This document shows positions 1 through 6,085 of a stretch of DNA of 10,241 bases, piece after piece (position 1 is the stretch's first letter; every line of letters starts with the position of its first letter). The notes beneath the pieces were generated by a model. It made no database searches. It was given only the letters and a program-made list of their open reading frames with translations, and had not been told where the DNA came from. The position numbers and the translations under genes are program-made. The DNA comes from Lysobacteraceae bacterium. GTDB lineage: Bacteria > Pseudomonadota > Gammaproteobacteria > Xanthomonadales > Xanthomonadaceae. The stretch spans positions 1-10,241 of the forward strand of contig JAIXTZ010000145.1 in the NCBI GenBank assembly GCA_027483745.1, in the 5' to 3' direction.

Positions 1-333
1 AACGCCCTGCTGGCCGACGAGTTCCTCGACATCTTCGACGGCTTCTCGATCGGCTCGAACGACCTGACCCAGCTCACGCTCGGCCTCGACCGTGACTCGG
101 GCATCGTCGCCAACCTGTTCGACGAGCGGAACCCGGCGGTCAAGAAGATGCTGTCGATGGCCATCTCGGCGGCCCGCGCCAAGGGCAAGTACGTCGGCAT
201 CTGCGGCCAGGGCCCGAGCGACCACCCGGACCTCGCCGAGTGGCTGATGGACCAGGGCATCGAATCGGTGTCGCTGAACCCGGACACCGTCGTCGACACC
301 TGGCTGCGCCTCGCCCAGCACAAGAAGGGCTGA
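1..333 (+). CDS. ppsA: Phosphoenolpyruvate synthase, C-terminal end (partial)
   Basis: This is the last 110 codons of a gene that begins before the window; it reads in frame 1 and ends with TGA at 331-333. PEP synthase (pyruvate, water dikinase) converts pyruvate and ATP to phosphoenolpyruvate, AMP and phosphate, a cytosolic gluconeogenic step. The visible part is the end of the PEP/pyruvate-binding TIM barrel. It has the PEP-utilising enzyme signature FDGFSIGSNDLTQ (residues 13-25 of the fragment) and then GICGQGPSDHPD, which contains the cysteine that acts as acid/base in this family. The alternative, pyruvate phosphate dikinase, is less likely because the segment closely resembles E. coli PpsA. 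The mscS gene starts only 5 bases after the stop, so the two may share a transcript. Confidence 0.95.
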   Translation, partial: NALLADEFLDIFDGFSIGSNDLTQLTLGLDRDSGIVANLFDERNPAVKKMLSMAISAARAKGKYVGICGQGPSDHPDLAEWLMDQGIESVSLNPDTVVDTWLRLAQHKKG

Positions 334-338
334 GCGCG

Positions 339-1265
339 GTGACGCCGATCCTGCCGACCTCGACCGCGGAAGCGATCGGGCTCTGGGCCAAGCTCCAGTC
401 GCGCCTCGCCAAGGCCGACTGGATGGGCCTGCTGGAGGCCTGGGGCCTGAAGCTGCTCTCGGTCGTGCTCATCCTCGGCGTCGGCCTGTGGCTGTCGCGC
501 AAGCTGAGCAAAGGCATCGAACGCGCCCTTATCAGGGCGAATGTCGACCCGATGCTTGGCAGCTTCCTGCGCAACATCACCTACTTCGCCGGAGTGATCG
601 TCGTGGGCGTCGCTGCATTGACGCAGCTCGGCGTGCCACCCGCCTCCCTCCTCGCCGTCCTCGGCGCGGCCGGCCTTGCCATCGGCCTCGCACTCAAGGA
701 CTCGCTGTCCAACTTCGCCTCGGGCGTGATGCTGATCCTGCTGCGCCCTTTCAAGGCCGGTGACTTCGTGCAGATCGCGGGGCTGGAGGGGACGATCGAG
801 CAGGTGCGGGTGTTCCAGACGCAGATGCGCACGATCGACAACCGCGTGATCGTGCTGCCCAACAGCCAGATCACCACCGCGCCGATCGTGAACTTCACCG
901 GGCGCCCGACCCGCCGACTCGACCTGGTCGTCGGAGTCGGTTACGACGATGACCTCTCCATCGCACGTGCGGCCCTACTCGATGTGGCGGCGACCAACGA
1001 GCGCGTCCTGAAGGACCCTTCCACTGATGTGTTGGTGTCTGCGCTGGGCGAGAGCAGCGTGCAGCTCACGCTGCGCGCCTGGGTAGCGACCAACGACGTG
1101 CTGGCGGCGAAGAGCGAGCTGCTGGAAGGCATCCATCGCGAACTCCGCCGCCGCGGTCTGTCGATCCCGTTTCCTCAGCGCGATCTGCACGTCTATCACC
1201 ATGGCGCGCCGCCGACGGGCCTCCCGACGGCGGTGCAGGACGCGCTGGACGACGGCGACCGCTGA
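339..1265 (+). CDS. mscS: Small-conductance mechanosensitive channel, MscS family
   Basis: This encodes a 308-residue inner-membrane channel of the MscS type, which opens under membrane tension to release solutes during hypo-osmotic shock. E. coli MscS has 286 residues, so the length is normal. Three membrane segments are visible: TM1 about 37-52, TM2 about 76-95, and the pore helix TM3 about 102-135 with the Gly/Ala-rich GAAGLAIGLAL (109-119). The cytoplasmic beta domain follows, with RPFKAGDFV (136-144) and later LPNSQI. The two pore-closing leucines (L105 and L109 in E. coli) correspond to L113 and L117. The residue matching the E. coli hinge G113 is D121. I chose GTG at 339 because AAGAAGG lies about 10 bases upstream and it begins 5 bases after ppsA; ATG at 423 (codon 29) is the alternative. 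The frame is open further upstream, but that part overlaps ppsA. Confidence 0.93.
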   Translation: MTPILPTSTAEAIGLWAKLQSRLAKADWMGLLEAWGLKLLSVVLILGVGLWLSRKLSKGIERALIRANVDPMLGSFLRNITYFAGVIVVGVAALTQLGVPPASLLAVLGAAGLAIGLALKDSLSNFASGVMLILLRPFKAGDFVQIAGLEGTIEQVRVFQTQMRTIDNRVIVLPNSQITTAPIVNFTGRPTRRLDLVVGVGYDDDLSIARAALLDVAATNERVLKDPSTDVLVSALGESSVQLTLRAWVATNDVLAAKSELLEGIHRELRRRGLSIPFPQRDLHVYHHGAPPTGLPTAVQDALDDGDR

Positions 1266-1298
1266 GCCGCGCCGGGCGTGGATCGAGCCGCCCCTCAG
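1262..1298. terminator. Bulged inverted repeat over the convergent mscS / cyclase stop codons
   Basis: The 29-base gap between the convergent genes holds a perfect 5-bp stem, GGGCG at 1274-1278 with CGCCC at 1289-1293, around a 10-base loop. Directly outside it CTGAG (1262-1266) pairs with CTCAG (1294-1298), with a 7-base bulge on the left only. The outer arms contain the two stop codons. The position suits a bidirectional terminator. There is no T-run on either side, so intrinsic termination is doubtful. Confidence 0.3.
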
Positions 1299-4240
1299 GT
1301 CTCCACGCGGTTCCGCCCCGCACGCTTTGCGGCATACAGCCGCTCGTCGGCGCGATAAATCATTCGCTCGTGGTGCGTGAACCCCGTGCGGCTGGCCAAG
1401 CCGATACTCGCCGAGGCGCGCGCACCGGGCGCGAATGCGCTGGTGTCGATGGCTTCGATGCGACGACGGATGCGTTCGGCCATGTCGGCGGCCTGTTCGA
1501 GCGTGGCGTCGACGAACAGTAGAGCGAACTCTTCGCCGCCCCATCGCGCGAGATTGTGGCTGCCCCCCATGACGTCCGCCATCACGCGCGCCACCTGCTG
1601 CAGCAGCTCGTCGCCGGCCGCGTGCGAGTAGTTGTCGTTGATGTCCTTGAAGTGATCGAGGTCGAGTACCCCGAGGCATAGCGGCTTGCCGTCGCGCTGC
1701 GCCTCCGCGAAGCAATCCGCAAGACGTTCTTCCATATGCCGGCGATTCGGCAGTCCGGTCAGGGCATCGGTGCGTGCCTGGAGCTCATAGGCGCTGCTCT
1801 GTTCGCGCACGGTTTCGGCGAGGCGCTCCAACTCGGTGTTCTGGAGCGTGAGCGCCTGGGTGCGTTCCTCGACAAGGCGGCTCAGATCGCGCTCGCGCTG
1901 CTGCAAGGCATCGACGCGAAGCGCGTAGGCCCAGTAGAGGCCGAGGGCGAGCAGCAGGCCCGCCAGGAGCAGGAAGAGCGGCTGCTCCCAGAATCGCGGT
2001 TGCACTTCGACCTCGATGCCGACGACGTCGCTGCTGGTGCCGCTGCCGCGGGTTTCGGCGCTGACCTCGAACCGGTACTTGCCGGGCGGCAGATGGTTGA
2101 AGCGTGCGGAGCGAACGGCACCGCTGTCGGTCCAGCCCTCGTCGAGTCCGGCCATCCGATAGCGATAGCGGATCTGCTCCGGCATGCGGTAGCTGAGGCT
2201 GGCGAAATCGATCTCGAGGCGCCTGTCCTCCGGGTTCAGCACCAGTCGACCGCCGACCGGGCGGGCTTGGGCATCCACGCGGACGCTCTCGATGATCACC
2301 GGTGGTGGCGGACGCTGGTAGCGAGCGAGCTGGTCCGGCTGCACCACGCTGACGCCTCGGGCAGTCGCGACCCACAGGCTGCCGTCGCTGGCGCGGATGG
2401 CCGCTGGACCGGCACCTCCGTTGCACTGGGCGCTCGCGAGGCCGTCGGCCTCGGCGAAACTGAGGACCTCGAGGCGTTCGCGCTGGCCGGACAGCACTTC
2501 CTCGAGCTGCTGACGCGGCACTTGCAGCACTCCGCGATTCGATGTCAGCCAGAAGTTGCCGTAACCGTCCTCGACCACCTGGAACAGCGTGGCGACGGGC
2601 AGACCGTGACGAACCCCGACGCCGCCCAGCACGTCGTCCTTCAGGCGAAGGAGGCCGCGATCGGTGGCGAGCCAGAGGCCCCCCTCGCCGTCTTCGTGGA
2701 TGCCGAACACGTCCTGTGCGTCGAACCATTGTCGGATCGGCACGTCGCGGATCCGCTCGCCTTCGCGGACTGCCAGGCCATTCGAGGTGCCGATCCACAA
2801 ACGGCCGTCGCGCCCCTCGTGCAGGGCGACAACGAAGTTCCGCGGCAAACCATCGCGCTCGTCGAAACGGTCGATCCGCCCGTCCGCGCGACGCCGGAAC
2901 AGTCCGGAACTCGTGCCGATCCACAGATCGCCATTGCGGGCTTCGACGATGGCGCGCACCTGCGGTCCGAGCAGGCCGTCACCCGCGCCGAGTTGGTCGA
3001 CCACCACGCCGTCGCGGAGCTGGTAGAGGCCCAGCGAGTACATGCCGACCCAAACACTGCCGTCGCGGCCGTGCGCAAGGCTGAGCACCGCCTCGTTGCC
3101 GATGCCGCCCTCCCCCCTCGACACCGGCTCGATGCGGCCATCCTTCCAGCGGTCGAGGCCGCCGCTGCTGCCGATCAAGACGCTGCCGTCGGGCAGCTGA
3201 AGGACCGATCGCACGTAGTTGTCGGCCAAGCCCTGGTAAGTGTCGTAGCTGCCGAAAGGGGTATCGGCGAAACGCAGCAACCCGGCGTTCGTGCCGACCC
3301 AGATGGAGCCCTCGCGATCGACGAAAAGGGCCGGCACGCGGTTGTTGGGCAGGCCGCCGGCCCGGCTGAATCGCTCGAGCCCACTGGGCTTGGCCCGGAA
3401 CACGCCGCGATTCACCGTGCCCGCGATCAGGCTGCCCTGCGGATCGATGGCGAGGCTCGGCACGGCATCGTCCGGGAAGCCAGCCTCGTGCTCGCGGAAC
3501 TCCCCATTGCGGCCGCGCCACACGCCGTGATGGGTACCGAGGAACAGGCCGCCGTCGGGCGCCGCGACGATCGCGTAGACGGCGCCCTGGGGCATGCCGT
3601 CCGACGTGCCGAAGGCCTGCACACGGTCGTCTTCGATGCGGACGAGGCCTTCCGCGCTGCCGGCCCAGACCACGTCGTTGGCATCGATCATCAGTGCGAA
3701 CATCTGGCCCGAGGGCAGGCCCTCGGCGACGCCAAACGTCGTCGCCGTCCCGTCCGGCGCGATGCGCACGAGGCCGCGACTTTCGTGGGCCACCCAGAGA
3801 CGGCCTTGGGCGTCGAACTCGGCGCGCATGGTTTCCTCCTGCGCGAGGCCCTCGGCGACGCCGACGCGCCGCCATTCGCCGTTCTCGCGGATCATCACGC
3901 CGCCGCGGGACGTCGACACCACGAGCTTGCCGGGCACCCTCGCCGAGAGGCTGCGGATCCCCTGGTCGGTGAAGGCGTCGACGTTTCCCGGTCCGAACAG
4001 CGTGAAGTCCTGGCCGTTGTATCGGACCAGGCCTTCCCAGGTCGCGAGCCAGAGGTAGCCGTCCTCGGTCTGGGCGATGTCGTTGACCTGGTTGTGCGGC
4101 AGGCCGTTACGCGTCGTCCAGACGTCGCGTGCGAAGGCCGCGAGCGGCTTCGAGTCCATGGCCTGTGCCGTGCCGGCGGCGACCGCCAGAAGCAACGTCA
4201 ACAAGCCGACCAGCGCCGGCATCACTGCAGCGATCCGCAT
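1295..4240 (-). CDS. Membrane diguanylate cyclase with periplasmic double beta-propeller and Y_Y_Y sensor
   Basis: This 981-residue protein should make c-di-GMP from two GTP in response to an extracytoplasmic signal. A cleavable-looking signal peptide (1-27, ending GTAQA) is followed by 14 repeats of about 42 residues (about 50-640) in the style of Reg_prop: a hydrophobic strand, a DG turn, then LWIGTSxGL. They would form two seven-bladed propellers. A Y_Y_Y domain follows (about 690-750), then one membrane helix (755-774), a coiled coil (about 775-820) and a GGDEF domain (824-981). The active site GGEEF is at 901-905, and DLDHFKDIND (860-869) carries metal and GTP contacts. The position of the inhibitory RxxD site (892-895) reads GGSH, so product inhibition is probably absent. 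I chose ATG at 4240 for its signal peptide and AAGGGGGAGG just upstream; the frame stays open to 4897, but only in the shadow of orn. Orn lies 35 bases upstream on the same strand. The ligand is unknown. Confidence 0.93.
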   Translation of the reverse strand: MRIAAVMPALVGLLTLLLAVAAGTAQAMDSKPLAAFARDVWTTRNGLPHNQVNDIAQTEDGYLWLATWEGLVRYNGQDFTLFGPGNVDAFTDQGIRSLSARVPGKLVVSTSRGGVMIRENGEWRRVGVAEGLAQEETMRAEFDAQGRLWVAHESRGLVRIAPDGTATTFGVAEGLPSGQMFALMIDANDVVWAGSAEGLVRIEDDRVQAFGTSDGMPQGAVYAIVAAPDGGLFLGTHHGVWRGRNGEFREHEAGFPDDAVPSLAIDPQGSLIAGTVNRGVFRAKPSGLERFSRAGGLPNNRVPALFVDREGSIWVGTNAGLLRFADTPFGSYDTYQGLADNYVRSVLQLPDGSVLIGSSGGLDRWKDGRIEPVSRGEGGIGNEAVLSLAHGRDGSVWVGMYSLGLYQLRDGVVVDQLGAGDGLLGPQVRAIVEARNGDLWIGTSSGLFRRRADGRIDRFDERDGLPRNFVVALHEGRDGRLWIGTSNGLAVREGERIRDVPIRQWFDAQDVFGIHEDGEGGLWLATDRGLLRLKDDVLGGVGVRHGLPVATLFQVVEDGYGNFWLTSNRGVLQVPRQQLEEVLSGQRERLEVLSFAEADGLASAQCNGGAGPAAIRASDGSLWVATARGVSVVQPDQLARYQRPPPPVIIESVRVDAQARPVGGRLVLNPEDRRLEIDFASLSYRMPEQIRYRYRMAGLDEGWTDSGAVRSARFNHLPPGKYRFEVSAETRGSGTSSDVVGIEVEVQPRFWEQPLFLLLAGLLLALGLYWAYALRVDALQQRERDLSRLVEERTQALTLQNTELERLAETVREQSSAYELQARTDALTGLPNRRHMEERLADCFAEAQRDGKPLCLGVLDLDHFKDINDNYSHAAGDELLQQVARVMADVMGGSHNLARWGGEEFALLFVDATLEQAADMAERIRRRIEAIDTSAFAPGARASASIGLASRTGFTHHERMIYRADERLYAAKRAGRNRVET

Positions 4241-4241
4241 G

Positions 4242-4251
4242 CCTCCCCCTT
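4242..4251 (-). promoter_or_regulatory. Ribosome binding site of the propeller diguanylate cyclase
   Basis: Read on the minus strand this is AAGGGGGAGG, one base before ATG at 4240. The purine run is strong, but its GGAGG end lies closer to the start codon than usual. The upstream AAGGGG portion is better placed. It supports ATG at 4240 over upstream in-frame codons that lie inside orn. Confidence 0.6.
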
Positions 4252-4275
4252 GGTGCCGGGCCGACCTGCCGACGA

Positions 4276-4845
4276 TCAGCCGGCCATGCCGCCGAGCGCG
4301 CCCATGTGTCGGCGATAGTGCCTGAGTTCGTCGATCGACTCGCGGGCGTCGGCCAAGGCCGTATGCGCGCCCTGCTTCTGGATGCCTTCGAGGACCCCGG
4401 GGGCCCAACGCCGGGCCAGCTCCTTCACCGTCGACACGTCGAGGTTCCGATAGTGGAACCACTTCTCCAGCCGAGGCATCAGCCGGGCGAGGAACCGGCG
4501 GTCCTGGCAGATCGAGTTCCCGCACATGGGGGACTTCCCGGCATCGATCCACTGGGACAGGAAGTCGCAGGTGAGCGCCTCGGCCTCGCCCAGCGAATGC
4601 GGGCTCGCCAGCACACGATCCCACAGCCCGGACTTCCGATGCGTGCCGCGGTTCCATTCGTCCATCGCTTCGAGAGTCGCGAGGCCGTGGCGGACCGCCA
4701 TGGAAGGCCCTTCGGCGAGCACGTTGAGCTCGCGGTCGGTCACGATCGTGGCGATCTCGAGAATCGAGTCGGAGGCCGGGTCCAATCCCGTCATCTCGAG
4801 GTCGATCCAGATCAGGCGGGTGTCGTCGCGGTCGGGCTTCGTCAT
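4276..4845 (-). CDS. orn: Oligoribonuclease
   Basis: This is a 189-residue 3'-5' exoribonuclease of the DEDDh family that cuts very short RNAs, chiefly dinucleotides, to mononucleotides. In bacteria that use c-di-GMP it also clears pGpG, the linear product of c-di-GMP phosphodiesterases. All five catalytic residues are visible: D15 and E17 in [13 protein letters not shown]115 in CQDRRF, and H161 and D166 in [14 protein letters not shown]. Each sits three residues later than in E. coli Orn (D12, E14, D112, H158, D163). [11 protein letters not shown] (129-139) is also typical. Length matches the family. ATG at 4845 is preferred; an in-frame GTG directly before it (4848) would add one residue. 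No Shine-Dalgarno sequence is seen. A membrane diguanylate cyclase follows 35 bases downstream on the same strand, probably in the same transcript. Confidence 0.96.
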   Translation of the reverse strand: MTKPDRDDTRLIWIDLEMTGLDPASDSILEIATIVTDRELNVLAEGPSMAVRHGLATLEAMDEWNRGTHRKSGLWDRVLASPHSLGEAEALTCDFLSQWIDAGKSPMCGNSICQDRRFLARLMPRLEKWFHYRNLDVSTVKELARRWAPGVLEGIQKQGAHTALADARESIDELRHYRRHMGALGGMAG

Positions 4846-4851
4846 CACGGG

Positions 4852-4857
4852 AGTGTA
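4852..4857 (-). promoter_or_regulatory. Possible -10 element of orn
   Basis: On the minus strand the sequence before orn reads TTACACT, giving TACACT as a -10-like hexamer (4 of 6 matches to TATAAT). It ends six bases before ATG at 4845. No convincing -35 box is visible 16-18 bases upstream. If used, transcription would begin at or next to the start codon. Confidence 0.2.
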
Positions 4858-4956
4858 ACGACTCCGCTTGGCGCGCCCCGAGCGGATGACGCCGCACGGC
4901 CCGGGATTTGACGCCGTTTGTCAGTCGGCCGGGGCTACGCGATCATCGGGGGCCCC

Positions 4957-4961
4957 AGGAG
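4957..4961 (+). promoter_or_regulatory. Ribosome binding site of the DUF2721 gene
   Basis: AGGAG lies five bases before ATG at 4967. It fixes the start there rather than at the in-frame codon at 4868, which would add a polar 33-residue extension without family character. Confidence 0.75.
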
Positions 4962-4966
4962 TCCCG

Positions 4967-5443
4967 ATGCCTCTCACCGACACCCTCGCCCATCCCACGG
5001 TCGTCAGCGCGATGCTCGCGCCCGCGCTGCTGATGGCGGCGACCGGATCGCTGCTCATTTCGGCCAATGCCCGGCTCGCTCGCGTCGTCGACCGGCTCAG
5101 ACTGCTCGTGCTCGGCGAGGGAGAACCGCAGGGCGAAGCCCCTCCCCTACCCGAGAACGAACGCCAGATTCATGAGCACCGACGCCGCGCCGCCCTGGTG
5201 CTCCGAGCGTGCTGGATGCTTTACGTGGCGCTCGGTTGCTTCATCGGCACCAGCCTGGCGCTCGCCGCCACGGTCCTCGTGGACCCACGCATCGGACTGG
5301 TGGCAACGACCCTCGCCTTGATCGGCATGGGCGGCCTGCTGGGCGCGGCCTTGGCGATGGGGCGGGAGGTCAGCCTCGCCGTCCACAGTCTCGACGCGGA
5401 ACTCGACACCGCCCTTGCCAGGCGGCGTCGCGAAGAACGCTGA
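4967..5443 (+). CDS. DUF2721-type membrane protein of unknown function
   Basis: This is a 158-residue integral membrane protein with three predicted helices: about 13-32, about 80-105 and about 108-133. After the first helix comes ISANARLARVVDR (31-43), the sequence I associate with DUF2721 proteins, where a conserved Asn-Arg-Leu-Ala-Arg-x-x-Asp-Arg stretch follows TM1. A charged, Pro/Glu-rich loop (about 50-78) separates the first helix from the other two. The C-terminus is very basic (ARRRREER). No enzyme motif or signal peptide is visible. The start is ATG at 4967, with AGGAG five bases upstream. The gene stands alone on the plus strand, divergent from orn by 121 bases and convergent with tadA by 25 bases, so context gives no functional hint. 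Function is unknown; the family call rests on recognised motif and topology only. Confidence 0.82.
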   Translation: MPLTDTLAHPTVVSAMLAPALLMAATGSLLISANARLARVVDRLRLLVLGEGEPQGEAPPLPENERQIHEHRRRAALVLRACWMLYVALGCFIGTSLALAATVLVDPRIGLVATTLALIGMGGLLGAALAMGREVSLAVHSLDAELDTALARRRREER

Positions 5444-5468
5444 GCGTTCGCGGACCCGTTCGGTCGAC

Positions 5469-5972
5469 TCAATCCAGCGGTGGCGGGGCGGGCCGGGCCC
5501 GCTTGGCGCGGAAGTAGCCAGTGAGCATCGCCGAGGCTTCCTCGGCCAGCACGCCGCCCTGCACCGCCACGCGATGGTTGTGGCGCGGATCGGCCAACAG
5601 GTCGAACACGCTGCCGGCCGCGCCGGTCTTGGGGTCGCTCGCCGCGTACACCACGCGGGCGATGCGGGCATGCACCATCGCCATCGCGCACATGGCGCAG
5701 GGCTCGAGCGTCACGTAGAGCGTGGCGCCGAGCAGTCGATGGTTGCCCAGCGCCTGCCCCGCCTTGCGCATCGCCACGATCTCGGCATGCGCACTGGGGT
5801 CATGGTCGGTGATGTTGCGGTTGCCGCCTTCCGCCAGCAGCGTGCCATCGGCCGCGACCAGCACCGCCCCGACCGGCACCTCGTCGTCCTCGCACCTTGC
5901 CCGTTCGGCGAGGCGCAAGGCTTGCGCCATCCACACAAGGTCGGTGGCGGACTGCGCCGAATCAGAGGGCAT
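5469..5972 (-). CDS. tadA: tRNA-specific adenosine deaminase
   Basis: This is a 167-residue zinc enzyme, the same length as E. coli TadA. It deaminates adenosine 34 in the anticodon of tRNA-Arg(ACG) to inosine, which allows reading of CGU, CGC and CGA. The zinc and catalytic residues are visible: H62 and E64 in AHAEIVAMRK, and C92 and C95 in LEPCAMCAMAMVHARI. DPKTGAAGSVFDLL (113-126) and NHRV (132-135) are also characteristic of TadA rather than of cytidine or guanine deaminases. The ATG at 5972 gives the family's normal length although no Shine-Dalgarno sequence precedes it; ATG at codon 15 is a possible shorter start. It lies 113 bases downstream of a GGDEF gene on the same strand and converges with the DUF2721 gene. 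The C-terminus ends in a Pro-rich tail (PAPPPLD). Confidence 0.96.
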   Translation of the reverse strand: MPSDSAQSATDLVWMAQALRLAERARCEDDEVPVGAVLVAADGTLLAEGGNRNITDHDPSAHAEIVAMRKAGQALGNHRLLGATLYVTLEPCAMCAMAMVHARIARVVYAASDPKTGAAGSVFDLLADPRHNHRVAVQGGVLAEEASAMLTGYFRAKRARPAPPPLD

Positions 5973-6011
5973 GGGAAGGCGAGAGCACGAGGTCGGTCGT
6001 CGAGGTGTTCA

Positions 6012-6017
6012 AGAATA
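6012..6017 (-). promoter_or_regulatory. Possible -10 element of tadA
   Basis: On the minus strand TATTCT (4 of 6 matches to TATAAT) lies about 40 bases before the tadA ATG, directly after the palindrome at 6019-6031. No good -35 box is seen at the usual distance. This is a weak prediction. Confidence 0.2.
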
Positions 6018-6018
6018 C

Positions 6019-6031
6019 CGTCTTCAAGACG
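6019..6031. repeat. 13-base perfect palindrome upstream of tadA
   Basis: CGTCTTCAAGACG is a perfect inverted repeat around a central C, 46 bases before the tadA start. TTCAAGA occurs within it (6023-6029) and again at 6008-6014. It could be a protein-binding half-site pair or a small RNA hairpin. I do not recognise it as the site of a known regulator. Confidence 0.4.
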
Positions 6032-6050
6032 CGACCACGCCCAAACCAAG

Positions 6051-6066
6051 GATAGGTCGGTCTATC
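6051..6066 (-). terminator. Weak hairpin after the GAF/PAS diguanylate cyclase
   Basis: GATAG (6051-6055) and CTATC (6062-6066) form a 5-bp stem with a 6-base loop, 19 bases past the cyclase stop codon on the minus strand. The transcript would continue with CUUGGUUUGGG, which has some U but no run. At best it is a poor terminator. Confidence 0.22.
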
Positions 6067-6085
6067 GTGCGCCGCGCAGAGACGG

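Noticed and set aside
1736..4318. An 860-codon open frame on the plus strand opposite the propeller cyclase
   Set aside because: It mirrors the cyclase in a GC-rich sequence where antisense stops are rare. Its protein is a low-complexity mix of Ala, Asp, His, Arg and Val with no recognisable domain, and it runs on over the orn end. The cyclase frame has clear domains.
4241..4897. Upstream extension of the propeller cyclase frame to 1200 codons
   Set aside because: The extra 219 codons are an Arg/Pro-rich out-of-frame reading of orn. A signal peptide and ribosome binding site mark the start at 4240.
4905..4918. TTTGACGCC followed by GTTT at 4907-4918 and, with one extra base, again at 8541-8553
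   Set aside because: A shared 9-mer in 10 kb of GC-rich DNA is weak evidence, the flanks differ, and the second copy is explained by the guaA hairpin. TTGACG at 4908 has no matching -10 at 16-18 bases, so I do not call a promoter.
5453..5465. GACC-CGTTC-GGTC stem in the gap between the DUF2721 gene and tadA
   Set aside because: The stem has only 4 bp with no T-run, too weak to call a terminator.
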